From the NCBI GenBank assembly GCA_010092695.1, contig JAADJJ010000001.1, positions 3,162,001-3,226,000 of the forward strand: a stretch of 64,000 nt of DNA, in the 5' to 3' direction. The stretch is from Enterobacteriaceae bacterium 4M9. GTDB taxonomy: Bacteria > Pseudomonadota > Gammaproteobacteria > Enterobacterales > Enterobacteriaceae. This document shows positions 15,491-24,075 of the stretch, piece by piece (within the stretch, counting starts at the first letter, position 1; each line of letters begins with the position of its first letter). The notes beneath the pieces are model-generated. The model did not search any database and had not been told where the DNA came from. It saw only the letters and a program-made list of their open reading frames with translations. The translations under genes and the position numbers were made by a program.

Positions 15491-16924
15491 TTAGTTATTG
15501 CGGATATATTCATCCATTTCAGTTTTCAGGTTATCGGACTTGGTACCGAAGATAGCCTGAACGCCTGAACCCGCAACAACCACACCAGCAGCGCCAAGTG
15601 ATTTCAGGCCCGCCTGGTCTACTTTCGCCACGTCGGCAACGCTTACGCGAAGACGAGTGATGCAGGCATCCAGGTTGGTGATGTTTTCTTTACCGCCGAA
15701 CGCTTCAATCAATGCCGGAGCCATCGTGCCGGTCGCCGCAGCGACGTTGTCAGCCGTCGCGTCTTCACGACCCGGAGTTTTCAGGTCCAGTACTTTAATC
15801 AGTACACGGAACACGGTGTAGTACACCGCGGCGTAGCACAGACCCACAATCGGGAACAGCCACAGCTTGCTGCCGTTACCACTCAGTACGATGAAGTCAA
15901 TCAGACCATGCGAGAAGCTGGTACCGTCACGCATACCCAACAGGATACAGATCGGGAACGCCAGGCCCGCCAGAATGGCGTGGATAACGTACAGGATCGG
16001 CGCAACGAACATGAAAGAGAACTCGATCGGCTCGGTAATACCGGTCAGGAACGAGGTCAGCGCCGCGGACACCATGATGCCGCCCACTTTCGCACGGTTT
16101 TCCGGCTTAGCAGAGTGCCAGATTGCGATAGCCGCAGCCGGCAGGCCGTACATTTTGAACAGGAAGCCACCAGACAGTTTGCCTGCGGTCGGGTCGCCCG
16201 CCATGTAGCGCGGAATATCGCCGTGGAACACCTGGCCCGCTGCGTTCACATACTCGCCAATCTGCATCTGGAAAGGTACGTTCCAGATATGGTGCAGACC
16301 AAACGGCACCAGGCAACGTTCGATGAAGCCATAGATACCAAACGCCAGCACCGGGTTCTGGTAGGCAGCCCACTGGGAGAAGGTCTGGATAGCAGTACCA
16401 ATTGGAGGCCAGATGAAAGACAGCACCACGCCGAAAGCGATAGCAGTCAGACCAGAGATAATCGGTACAAAACGCTTACCGGCGAAGAAGCCCAGGTACT
16501 CAGGGAGCTTGATACGGTAGAAGCGGTTGAACATATAAGCGGCGATGGCACCTGCAATGATGCCCCCAAGCACACCCGTATCGGCAAGGTGCTTGGCTGC
16601 AATTTCTTCCGCAGGAAGATGCAGAACCAGCGGTGCAACGACAGCCATGGTCTTCACCATGATGCCGTAAGCCACGACCGATGCCAGACCCGCAACGCCG
16701 TCGTTATTGGTAAAGCCCAGAGCAACACCAATAGCGAAAATCAGCGGCATGTTGGCAAATACTGAGCCACCCGCTTCCGCCATGACATGAGAGACTACCG
16801 CAGGCAGCCAGCTGAAGTTTGCAGAACCGACGCCAAGCAGGATACCTGCGATAGGCAGTACGGATACCGGCAGCATCAGCGATTTACCCACCTTTTGCAG
16901 GTTAGCAAATGCGTTTTTAAACAT
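15491..16924 (-). CDS. ptsG: glucose-specific PTS enzyme IICB
   Basis: At 477 residues this equals E. coli EIICB-Glc. The membrane IIC domain occupies the first two-thirds (starting MFKNAFANLQKVGKSLMLPV), with the GITEPIEF sugar-binding region. The cytoplasmic IIB domain carries the phosphorylated cysteine in ITNLDACITRLRV (near residue 421). It imports and phosphorylates glucose using EIIA-Glc. The leader resembles E. coli: AGGAGCACTTCT just before the ATG, in the region paired by the small RNA SgrS, and CRP- and Mlc-like sites further up. Upstream neighbour ycfH is as in E. coli, but downstream is a CRISPR array and sbcB instead of fhuE. Confidence 0.97.
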   Translation of the reverse strand: MFKNAFANLQKVGKSLMLPVSVLPIAGILLGVGSANFSWLPAVVSHVMAEAGGSVFANMPLIFAIGVALGFTNNDGVAGLASVVAYGIMVKTMAVVAPLVLHLPAEEIAAKHLADTGVLGGIIAGAIAAYMFNRFYRIKLPEYLGFFAGKRFVPIISGLTAIAFGVVLSFIWPPIGTAIQTFSQWAAYQNPVLAFGIYGFIERCLVPFGLHHIWNVPFQMQIGEYVNAAGQVFHGDIPRYMAGDPTAGKLSGGFLFKMYGLPAAAIAIWHSAKPENRAKVGGIMVSAALTSFLTGITEPIEFSFMFVAPILYVIHAILAGLAFPICILLGMRDGTSFSHGLIDFIVLSGNGSKLWLFPIVGLCYAAVYYTVFRVLIKVLDLKTPGREDATADNVAAATGTMAPALIEAFGGKENITNLDACITRLRVSVADVAKVDQAGLKSLGAAGVVVAGSGVQAIFGTKSDNLKTEMDEYIRNN

Positions 16925-17022
16925 AATTAGAAGTGCTCCTGAGTATTTGTGCTTTTTCTTCGCTTGCGCGTGCGATCCGGGGGGAGAACCGGATCATATA
17001 TCGGGCATCTGAGCGCCCTTTA

Positions 17023-17045
17023 TTTATTACGCAGAGTAAAATAAA
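17023..17045 (-). promoter_or_regulatory. Mlc-like operator of ptsG
   Basis: On the minus strand, TTTATTTTAC and GTAATAAA flank a CTCTGC centre in an imperfect palindrome, as expected for an Mlc operator in a ptsG promoter. Mlc represses ptsG when glucose is absent. Confidence 0.6.
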
Positions 17046-17059
17046 TCGCGAAAAGTTTG

Positions 17060-17075
17060 TTTGATGACTATCACG
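17060..17075 (-). promoter_or_regulatory. CRP site upstream of ptsG
   Basis: The minus-strand sequence CGTGA-N6-TCAAA is a good match to the CRP consensus TGTGA-N6-TCACA, and close to the CRP site known upstream of E. coli ptsG. Confidence 0.65.
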
Positions 17076-17220
17076 TTTCAGCAAGCCTTACCTGTAAGGC
17101 TGACACAATTTTACACTGCGTGTTTCCAGATGTGTCTAAAAAGCGTTACACCGCCCTTTTACAGGCGGTGAACTTTACTCGCTTTGCCTATTAATTACGA
17201 GCAATAAAATAACGCCAAAG

Positions 17221-18015
17221 TCAGGCGCAGCGCAGGCGGGACGGGTCTACGGGGAACAGTCTGGCGAAGTTTTGCGTGGTGATATCAGCCAGCTCTTCCA
17301 CGGATACGCCTTTCAGCACGGCCATGTATTGCGCAACATCTCTGACGTACGCAGGCTGGTTCTCTTTACCGCGATGTGGCACAGGTGCCAGATACGGCGA
17401 GTCGGTTTCCACTAATAGCCTGTCCAGCGGTACATAACGTGCGGCTTCACGTAGCTGTTCGGCATTACGAAACGTCACAATGCCGGAAAACGAGATATAA
17501 AATCCCAGATCCAGCAATCTACCTGCGGTCTCCCTGTCCTCAGTGAAACAGTGTAGTACTCCACCGCAGTCTGTCACTTGTTCTTCGCGCAGGATGGCAA
17601 GCGTATCTTCACGCGCGTCGCGGGTATGAACAATGACCGGCTTTTTTAGCTCCCGGCCAATACGAATATGATGGCGAAACGATTCCTGCTGACGCACTTT
17701 TGTTTCCGGGGTATAAAAATAATCCAGCCCGGTTTCCCCCATGGCTACCACACCAGGATCGGCCGCCAAGCGACGCAACTCTTCTACGTCATACTCTTCG
17801 TCCTGGTTAAGTGGGTGAACACCACAGGAATACGCCACATTATCGCGCTCACCAATCAGCTCACGCATTTTGCGATAGCCCGGCAAAGTCGTGGCGACAG
17901 CCAGGCAAAATTTCACATCCTGCGCGGCAGCTTTCGCCAGCACATCGTCTACACCGGCGTGCAGGTTCTCATAATCCAGGCCATCGAGATGGCAGTGGGA
18001 GTCGACTAAAAACAT
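17221..18015 (-). CDS. ycfH: YcfH, TatD-family metal-dependent hydrolase
   Basis: The 264-residue protein starts at ATG 18015 with MFLVDSHCHLDG, the TatD metal-binding HxH, and has GETGLDYFY, VHTRDAREDT, LHCFTE and VETDSPYLAP at the usual positions for metal ligands of this TIM-barrel family. A longer frame to 18066 exists but E. coli YcfH begins at the same MFLVDSHCH. TatD proteins are deoxyribonucleases or phosphohydrolases; the exact substrate of YcfH is not known. It follows holB with a 10-bp gap in the yceG-tmk-holB-ycfH operon. Confidence 0.93.
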   Translation of the reverse strand: MFLVDSHCHLDGLDYENLHAGVDDVLAKAAAQDVKFCLAVATTLPGYRKMRELIGERDNVAYSCGVHPLNQDEEYDVEELRRLAADPGVVAMGETGLDYFYTPETKVRQQESFRHHIRIGRELKKPVIVHTRDAREDTLAILREEQVTDCGGVLHCFTEDRETAGRLLDLGFYISFSGIVTFRNAEQLREAARYVPLDRLLVETDSPYLAPVPHRGKENQPAYVRDVAQYMAVLKGVSVEELADITTQNFARLFPVDPSRLRCA

Positions 18016-18025
18016 AACGTCTCGC

Positions 18026-19033
18026 TTATAAATGAGGGGTCGGTAGCCGCACGCCTGGTTGAGCATAATGTTCCCAACCCAGCAGCAACTCCGTTAGCAA
18101 CAATTCGCGGTTAAGGCCTGGCACGGAAATCAACTGTTCACGGCAGCGAAATAGCGTGGTCACCATGGCCTGCAACACGTTTAGCGCCAGCGCATCGGCC
18201 AGCTGCGCCACCAGCGTCATCATATCGGCATTGCTCTGGCCACCACGGATGCCCTGACGCCACTTCATGGCATCAAGCAGCAGCGTTGCCAGCCAGCGCA
18301 ACCGCTCATCAACTGGCTCATGATTCAGCACGCTTAAGAGCGATATCCAGTCTTTATTCACAATGGCGGCGGGTAATTTTTCACACAAAGATTGACGAGC
18401 ACTCCAGTGCTCAGGGGATAACAGATCAAGCGCTGCCGCAGGCGCCCCGGCACTCAGACGCAGCGCGGCGCAAAGGGAATCTTCAGAGGCCTGCGTCTCG
18501 CGGGCAAGCCAGCCCACGGCAAAGCTTTCATCGGGAGGCGTGAGGTGAAAATAGAAGCAGCGGCTGCGAAGCGTGGCCAGCAGGCGCTGCGGCTCGCGAC
18601 AGCCAAGAAAAAACCAGCTGTTAGCAGGCGGCTCTTCGAGCGTTTTCAGGAGTGCGTTGGCCGCCGCCTCGGTCAGAAGACCGGCATCTGGTAACCACAC
18701 CACCTTGGCACCACCCATGCGTGAATGCGCATAGAGCTTTTCACTGACATCACGCACCGCATCGATACCTAACGTCACTTTGCCCTTTTCAGGCTCCAGC
18801 ACGGTGTAATCAGGGTGAGTCCCTGCCTGCATCAGCTGGCAACTATGGCAATGCCCGCAGCTTTTGGTGCCTTCCGGTTGACTACACATAAGCCAACGAC
18901 TCAGCGCGTAAATCAGCGCATCATCCCCCATCCCCGGCAGCGCGTGCACCAGTAGCGCATGATGCCCCTTCCCCTGCTGGTAACGGGCAATCAATTGGTC
19001 AAACGCCGGTCGCAGCCAGGGATACCAGCGCAT
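18026..19033 (-). CDS. holB: DNA polymerase III delta-prime subunit
   Basis: The 335-residue protein is the E. coli HolB type (334). The first domain starts MRWYPWLRPAFDQLIARYQQ; zinc-binding cysteines lie in SCGHCHSCQLMQAGTHPDY, followed by LLKTLEEPP, the AAA+ sensor-1 region (FFLGCREPQRLLATLRSRC) and a C-terminal collar domain. It is part of the clamp loader that places the beta clamp on DNA. Its ATG overlaps the tmk stop (TGATG), showing coupling to tmk. Confidence 0.95.
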   Translation of the reverse strand: MRWYPWLRPAFDQLIARYQQGKGHHALLVHALPGMGDDALIYALSRWLMCSQPEGTKSCGHCHSCQLMQAGTHPDYTVLEPEKGKVTLGIDAVRDVSEKLYAHSRMGGAKVVWLPDAGLLTEAAANALLKTLEEPPANSWFFLGCREPQRLLATLRSRCFYFHLTPPDESFAVGWLARETQASEDSLCAALRLSAGAPAAALDLLSPEHWSARQSLCEKLPAAIVNKDWISLLSVLNHEPVDERLRWLATLLLDAMKWRQGIRGGQSNADMMTLVAQLADALALNVLQAMVTTLFRCREQLISVPGLNRELLLTELLLGWEHYAQPGVRLPTPHL

Positions 19034-19671
19034 CAGTCTTGCTCCTTAACCCAGCGTGTGATGATATCGCGGATATCCTGCTGCACCGCTTCAAACGACT
19101 GCGTAGCGTCAACCACCACAATACGCGGGCAGGCGTCAGCCAGTTCAAGGTAGCGTGCGCGGGTGCGGTTAAAGAAATCCAGCGACTCCTGTTCAATGCG
19201 GTCCAGTTCGCCACGCGCGCGCGCGCGCGCAAGCCCCACTTCCGGCGTCACGTCCAGATACAATGTAAGGTCAGGCGCAAAATCACCCAGCACGACATCG
19301 CGCAGGGTTTGCAGTAAGTGGCGGTCAATACCACGCCCGCCGCCCTGATAAGCCTGGGTTGAGAGATCGTGTCTGTCCCCAATAACCCACGCTCCGCGCG
19401 CCAGCGCCGGTTTGATCACGGTTTCCACCAGCTGAACGCGGGCGGCGTAGAACATCAGCACTTCGGCCTTGTCAGTAACGACTTCGTCACCCACGGCTTT
19501 AAGATCGAGCGTCAGCGCACGCAGCTTTTCTGCAAGCGGCGTACCGCCAGGCTCACGAGTAAAGAGCAGATCGCTAACGCCCAGTTCACGCAGTGTTTCC
19601 ACTACTGCGTCACGTGCACTGGTTTTTCCAGCGCCCTCCAGCCCTTCGATAACTATGTATTTACTGCCCAT
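19033..19671 (-). CDS. tmk: thymidylate kinase
   Basis: The 212-residue protein (E. coli 213) has a P-loop in EGLEGAGKTSARD (residues 8-20), the DRHDLSTQAYQGGGRG block with the conserved DR(Y/H) motif, and the LID-region arginines in ARARARGELDRIE. It phosphorylates dTMP to dTDP in the cytoplasm and is essential. The GC-repetitive stretch at 19210-19231 encodes ARARARGE. The start overlaps the end of mltG by 11 bp and the stop overlaps the holB start, so the three are translated as one unit. Confidence 0.96.
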   Translation of the reverse strand: MGSKYIVIEGLEGAGKTSARDAVVETLRELGVSDLLFTREPGGTPLAEKLRALTLDLKAVGDEVVTDKAEVLMFYAARVQLVETVIKPALARGAWVIGDRHDLSTQAYQGGGRGIDRHLLQTLRDVVLGDFAPDLTLYLDVTPEVGLARARARGELDRIEQESLDFFNRTRARYLELADACPRIVVVDATQSFEAVQQDIRDIITRWVKEQD

Positions 19672-20683
19672 CTTTGTTCCTGAGTACGTTCAGATAGCTG
19701 CGCACCGACTGATTATGGTCACGCAGATTGGTATTAAAAGTGTGCCCGCCTTTACCATCGGCCACAAAATAGAGATAAGGTGTTTTAGCCGGATGCGCCG
19801 CCGCGTTGAGCGACGCTTCGCCTGGCATTGCGATTGCACCCGGCGGCATACCGCTGATGACATAAGTGTTATAAGCCGTAGGCGTTTCCAGGTCACGACG
19901 CGTCAACTTGCCATTATAGCTCTCCCCCATGCCATAAATCACAGTAGGGTCAGTTTGCAGGCGCATGCCAATGCGCAGACGGTTGATAAACACCGATGCC
20001 ACCCGGTCGCGCTCTTGTGCCACGGCTGTTTCTTTTTCAATAATGGAGGCCATTGTCACCAGTTCAGCTTTGTCTTTGTAAGGCAGGCCCTCCATTCGCC
20101 CTTCCCAGACTTTGTCGAGCACATTAACCATGCGCTGATGCGCACGCTTGAGCAGCGCAACGTCACTGGTACCTGCGGTGTAAAGCCAGGTATCCGGATA
20201 AAACCAGCCTTCAACCTGCTGCGCATTCTCAATGCCCAGCGCGGCGGCAACCGTCGCGTAATCATTATCCTTGAGCGTATGCTTAATCCACGGTGAAGCC
20301 TGAATCACCTGCAGCCAGTCGCTCAAACGCTGGCCTTCAACCAGACGCAGCGGGAATTGTGCTTCTTTCCCGCTGACCAGCAGCTTAAGCATATCGCTTA
20401 CCGTCATCTGTGGCGTAAAGCGGTAGGTTCCGGCTTTCACTTTTGCCAGTTCAGGCTTGAGATAGAGCAGCCACTGAAACACTCGCGGGCGGTTAATAAC
20501 CTTTGCGTCATAGAGTTGCTTTCCCAACACCACGCGGCCAGTGCCTGGCTTGAGGGTGAAAATGGTCTCTTCTTTTATCAGCAGATGACTGTGCGCCAGC
20601 TGTCGTATCTTCCAGAACCCCGCGCCTGCGGCAAGCCCCAGAACAATCAACAAAATCAAAATAACGCCTGCGATTTTTTTCAT
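19661..20683 (-). CDS. mltG: endolytic murein transglycosylase MltG (YceG)
   Basis: The 340-residue protein (E. coli MltG 340) has an N-terminal membrane anchor (IAGVILILLIVLGLAAGAGFW), a LysM-like region and the catalytic YceG domain with the key glutamate in SIIEKETAVAQERD (near residue 218) and the TDPTVIYGMG block. It cuts nascent glycan strands and is thought to release peptidoglycan chains from synthases at the inner membrane. Located between pabC and tmk as in E. coli. Confidence 0.95.
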   Translation of the reverse strand: MKKIAGVILILLIVLGLAAGAGFWKIRQLAHSHLLIKEETIFTLKPGTGRVVLGKQLYDAKVINRPRVFQWLLYLKPELAKVKAGTYRFTPQMTVSDMLKLLVSGKEAQFPLRLVEGQRLSDWLQVIQASPWIKHTLKDNDYATVAAALGIENAQQVEGWFYPDTWLYTAGTSDVALLKRAHQRMVNVLDKVWEGRMEGLPYKDKAELVTMASIIEKETAVAQERDRVASVFINRLRIGMRLQTDPTVIYGMGESYNGKLTRRDLETPTAYNTYVISGMPPGAIAMPGEASLNAAAHPAKTPYLYFVADGKGGHTFNTNLRDHNQSVRSYLNVLRNKDGQ

Positions 20684-20694
20684 AACAATTCGGT

Positions 20695-21492
20695 CTACTC
20701 ACATCCTGAGGCTAAAAAGCGATACAGTTCGCGCGATGAAAAACCCTTTTCCTGCGCCTGGCACACCGGTAGTACCGGCATCAATGCGTTGCAGATAATG
20801 ACTTCGTCAGCCTGCAGCAGCACCTGCGACCGTGCCCGCACTTCATGGACTTGCCAGTGTGACGCCGCGAGCAGCCGCAAAATATGTCGGCGCATCGTCC
20901 CGTCCACGCCAGCGCTGTCGAGTTGCGGAGTAAAAACCTGATTCCCTTTACGCCAGAATAAATTAGCCGCACAGCATTCCGTAAGCCACCCTTCGGTGTC
21001 AAGCACCAGCGCCTCGTCGGCGTTTGTCTGCTCAAGCTGTGCCCGGATAAGAACCTGCTCAAGGCGATTGAGATGTTTGATGCCCGCAAGCCAGGGATTA
21101 CGAGCCAGGGGAACAGGAGAAAGCGCCAGCACGGCTCCGCGTTCGCGTAATGCATCATAATGCGAAGGATAGGCGCTCACACGGAGCATACGCGTCGGGG
21201 CAGGATGACCCGGGGCGTAGCCACGCCCGCCTGCGCCCCGGCTGATAATCACTTTGAGCGTTGCGCGGGCGTTGCCTGTCGCAAGCTGCTCGCATTCCGC
21301 ACGCAGCAATTCACGCGGGGGAGCAGAAAATCCCAGCCGCCTGCAGCCCTCCTCCAGTCTGTCGAGATGGTCGTCAATAAAGCGCACTGCGCCATCAACC
21401 ACCCGCGCAGTGGTAAAACACCCATCGCCAAACTGTATGGCACGATCGTCCGCCGCCAGGGTCGTCTGTTCAGCGCCGTTAATGAGCCACAT
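20695..21492 (-). CDS. pabC: aminodeoxychorismate lyase
   Basis: The 265-residue protein (E. coli 269) is a fold-type IV PLP enzyme. The Schiff-base lysine is in AGIKHLNRLEQ (near residue 140-145), followed by the LVLDTEGWLTECCAANLFW region. It converts aminodeoxychorismate to p-aminobenzoate and pyruvate for folate synthesis. The ATG at 21492 has GGAGC upstream. The gene sits between fabF and mltG in the conserved order. Confidence 0.95.
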   Translation of the reverse strand: MWLINGAEQTTLAADDRAIQFGDGCFTTARVVDGAVRFIDDHLDRLEEGCRRLGFSAPPRELLRAECEQLATGNARATLKVIISRGAGGRGYAPGHPAPTRMLRVSAYPSHYDALRERGAVLALSPVPLARNPWLAGIKHLNRLEQVLIRAQLEQTNADEALVLDTEGWLTECCAANLFWRKGNQVFTPQLDSAGVDGTMRRHILRLLAASHWQVHEVRARSQVLLQADEVIICNALMPVLPVCQAQEKGFSSRELYRFLASGCE

Positions 21493-21564
21493 AGATGCTC
21501 CTGTTCATTGTAGGGGAAACAGTGTCGCAGGGAGAGAAAGGCAGAGCAAGCGGGAGAATGATGC

Positions 21565-21590
21565 AAAACGGGCCCGCTGTGCGGGCCCGT
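21565..21590 (-). terminator. terminator between fabF and pabC
   Basis: GGGCCCGC and GCGGGCCC form a strong stem followed on the minus strand by GTTTTG. The T-run is short, so termination is probably partial, allowing read-through into pabC. Confidence 0.65.
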
Positions 21591-21602
21591 CAGAGGCGGT
21601 CA

Positions 21603-22844
21603 TCAGATCTTTTTGAAGATAAGCGAACCGTTGGTGCCGCCAAAACCGAAGGAGTTACACAGCGTATACTCCATACCTGTCACCTGTCGCGCTTCGTGCG
21701 GGACGAAGTCGAGGTCACAATCCTCATCGGGATTGTCCAGGTTAATGGTCGGTGGTACAGCCTGGTCGCGCAGCGCCAGAATGGAGTAGATAGACTCCAC
21801 CGCGCCCGCCGCACCCAGCAGGTGTCCGGTCATCGACTTGGTTGAGCTGACCAGCACACGGCTGGCATCAGCGCCAAACACGGATTTCACGGCCTGTGCT
21901 TCAGCACGGTCACCTGCATTCGTTGAAGTGCCGTGTGCGTTCACATAGCCAATCTGGCTCGGTGTCACGCCTGCGTCACGCAGCGCGTTTTCCATTGCCA
22001 GTGCCGCACCTGCGCCGTTTTCCGGCGGTGACGTCATATGGTAAGCATCGCTGCTCATGCCAAAACCCACCACTTCACAGTAGATTTTTGCACCACGCTT
22101 TTTAGCGTGCTCATATTCTTCAAGAATCAGGATACCGGCGCCATCACCCAGTACAAAACCATCGCGGTCTTTATCCCACGGACGGCTTGCTGCCTGAGGG
22201 TTGTCGTTACGCGTGGAAAGTGCGCGTGCTGCGCCAAAACCGCCAACGCCCAGCTGGGTGCTGCCTTTTTCGGCACCGCCTGCCATCATCACGTCCGCAT
22301 CGCCGTAGGCGATAATACGCGCCGCATGGCCGATGTTGTGCACGCCAGAAGTACAGGCCGTCGCAATAGAAATGCTGGGGCCACGCAGGCCGAACATAAT
22401 GGTCAGGTGACCTGCCACCATGTTGACAATCGTGGAGGGAACGAAGAACGGGCTGATTTTACGCGGACCGCCGTTCATCAATGCCGTGTGGTTTTCTTCG
22501 ATAAGGCCGAGGCCACCGATACCAGAACCGATTGCAGCGCCCATGCGCGGAGCGTTTTCTTCTGTCACTTCAAGACCAGAATCTCGCATAGCCTGAACAC
22601 CGGCTGCAATTCCGTACTGAATGAAGCTGTCCATCTTGCGCTGATCTTTGCGCGAGATGAATTCATCACAATTAAAATCTCGCACTAAGCCCGCAAATTT
22701 TGTTGCATAGGCACTAGTATCGAAATGGTCGATTAGGCTGATGCCGCTCTGACCGGCAAGGAGAGTTTTCCAGTTTGACTCTACGGTGTTGCCGACAGGA
22801 GACAACATGCCAAGTCCGGTCACAACTACACGACGCTTAGACAC
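21603..22844 (-). CDS. fabF: 3-oxoacyl-ACP synthase II (KAS II)
   Basis: At 413 residues it equals E. coli FabF. The catalytic triad is visible: the nucleophilic cysteine in IATACTSGVHNIGHA (near 163), and histidines in VNAHGTSTN (near 303) and STKSMTGHLLGAAGA (near 340). It elongates acyl-ACP with malonyl-ACP, and in E. coli is responsible for the temperature-dependent conversion of palmitoleate to cis-vaccenate. A partial terminator separates it from acpP, consistent with acpP being expressed at a much higher level. Confidence 0.97.
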   Translation of the reverse strand: MSKRRVVVTGLGMLSPVGNTVESNWKTLLAGQSGISLIDHFDTSAYATKFAGLVRDFNCDEFISRKDQRKMDSFIQYGIAAGVQAMRDSGLEVTEENAPRMGAAIGSGIGGLGLIEENHTALMNGGPRKISPFFVPSTIVNMVAGHLTIMFGLRGPSISIATACTSGVHNIGHAARIIAYGDADVMMAGGAEKGSTQLGVGGFGAARALSTRNDNPQAASRPWDKDRDGFVLGDGAGILILEEYEHAKKRGAKIYCEVVGFGMSSDAYHMTSPPENGAGAALAMENALRDAGVTPSQIGYVNAHGTSTNAGDRAEAQAVKSVFGADASRVLVSSTKSMTGHLLGAAGAVESIYSILALRDQAVPPTINLDNPDEDCDLDFVPHEARQVTGMEYTLCNSFGFGGTNGSLIFKKI

Positions 22845-22896
22845 GTTTGTCCTCCAGGGAGGGAAGTAAAGTTAATACGAGTGGGGATATATCATG

Positions 22897-22926
22897 AAAA
22901 AACTCAGGCGGTCGAGTGACCGCCTG
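22897..22926 (-). terminator. partial terminator after acpP
   Basis: CAGGCGGTC and GACCGCCTG pair, followed on the minus strand by AGTTTTTT, between acpP and fabF. It would reduce transcription into fabF relative to acpP. Confidence 0.8.
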
Positions 22927-22937
22927 GAGATGTTCAC

Positions 22938-23174
22938 TTACGCCTGGTGACCGTTGATGTAATCAATGGCAGCCTGAACGGTGGTGATTTTCTCTGCTTC
23001 TTCGTCCGGAATCTCGGTATCAAACTCTTCTTCCAGAGCCATTACCAGCTCAACGGTGTCAAGAGAATCAGCGCCCAGATCTTCAACGAAAGAAGCGGTG
23101 TTAACAACTTCTTCCTGCTTAACGCCCAGCTGTTCGCCAATGATTTTCTTAACGCGTTCTTCGATAGTGCTCAT
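22938..23174 (-). CDS. acpP: acyl carrier protein
   Basis: The 78-codon acidic protein begins MSTIEERVKKIIGEQLGVKQ and has the phosphopantetheine attachment serine in the GADSLDTVEL motif (S37 counting Met). It carries growing acyl chains as thioesters for the Fab enzymes, lipid A synthesis and phospholipid synthesis. The start is ATG 23174, matching the very conserved N-terminus; an upstream in-frame extension reaches 23312 but is not coding in relatives. The chromosomal PPTase AcpS normally modifies it; the EntD-type enzyme in this window is not expected to be its main partner. Confidence 0.98.
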   Translation of the reverse strand: MSTIEERVKKIIGEQLGVKQEEVVNTASFVEDLGADSLDTVELVMALEEEFDTEIPDEEAEKITTVQAAIDYINGHQA

Positions 23175-23327
23175 ACTCTTAAATTTCCTATCAAAACTCG
23201 CTTTCGCGATGGTTTTCGTAGTGTATAAAATGTTGAAAAAGTTGCAACAAAAAACCGGCAGTCCAAACCACGATTTTACGCTATTTTGCGGGCTATTGCC
23301 CAAATAACGCAAATTAATTTTTCGTGG

Positions 23328-24062
23328 TTAAACCATATACATCCCGCCGTTTACGTGCAGCGTTTCACCTGTAATGTAACCGGCCTCATCAGAAGCCAGG
23401 AATGCTACTGCATTGGCGATTTCCTTTGCGTCACCGAGGCGACCCGCCGGAACCTGCGCCAGAATGCCTGCCCGCTGGTCGTCTGACAGCGCGCGCGTCA
23501 TGTCCGTTTCAATAAAGCCCGGAGCCACAACGTTAACAGTAATGCCGCGCGAGGCAACTTCCCGCGCCAGCGACTTACTGAAACCAATCAGTCCCGCCTT
23601 CGCCGCAGCGTAGTTGGCCTGACCAGCATTGCCCATCGTACCTACAACAGAACCGATGGTGATAATACGACCGTGACGCTTTTTCATCATAGCGCGCATT
23701 ACCGCTTTTGACAGACGGAATACCGACGACAAATTGGTGTCGATAATGTCGTTCCACTCGTCATCTTTCATGCGCATCAGCAGGTTGTCGCGAGTGATCC
23801 CGGCGTTATTGACCAGAATATCCACTTCGCCAAACTCTGCGCGAATGTTTTCCAGCACGGATTCTACCGATGCCGCATCAGTCACGTTCAGCATCAGGCC
23901 TTTGCCGTTAGCACCAAGATAGTCACTGATGGCCTGTGCACCGCTTTCACTGGTAGCTGTGCCGACAACTTTCGCGCCGCGTGATGCCAGCATTTCAGCG
24001 ATAGCGCGCCCGATCCCGCGGCTTGCGCCGGTCACCAGCGCAATTTTTCCTTCAAAGCTCAT
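23328..24062 (-). CDS. fabG: 3-oxoacyl-ACP reductase
   Basis: The 244-residue SDR enzyme equals E. coli FabG. It shows the NADP-binding TGASRGIG near residue 12-19, the NNAG motif, the catalytic serine in GSVVGTMGN (near 138) and the YAAAK motif (near 151-155). It reduces 3-oxoacyl-ACP to 3-hydroxyacyl-ACP. The start is set at ATG 24062 (MSFEGKIALVTG), as in E. coli (MNFEGK); an upstream in-frame ATG adds eight residues. Gene order fabD-fabG-acpP is conserved. Confidence 0.97.
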   Translation of the reverse strand: MSFEGKIALVTGASRGIGRAIAEMLASRGAKVVGTATSESGAQAISDYLGANGKGLMLNVTDAASVESVLENIRAEFGEVDILVNNAGITRDNLLMRMKDDEWNDIIDTNLSSVFRLSKAVMRAMMKKRHGRIITIGSVVGTMGNAGQANYAAAKAGLIGFSKSLAREVASRGITVNVVAPGFIETDMTRALSDDQRAGILAQVPAGRLGDAKEIANAVAFLASDEAGYITGETLHVNGGMYMV

Positions 24063-24075
24063 GGTTTTCCTCGTG

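Noticed and set aside
15908..16765. 285-codon plus-strand frame within ptsG
   Set aside because: Antisense shadow of a strongly conserved gene; no domain and no ribosome site.
19210..19231. Alternating GC tract (cgcgcgcgcgcg) as a possible regulatory or Z-DNA element
   Set aside because: It is inside tmk and encodes the conserved LID-region arginines, so coding constraint explains it.
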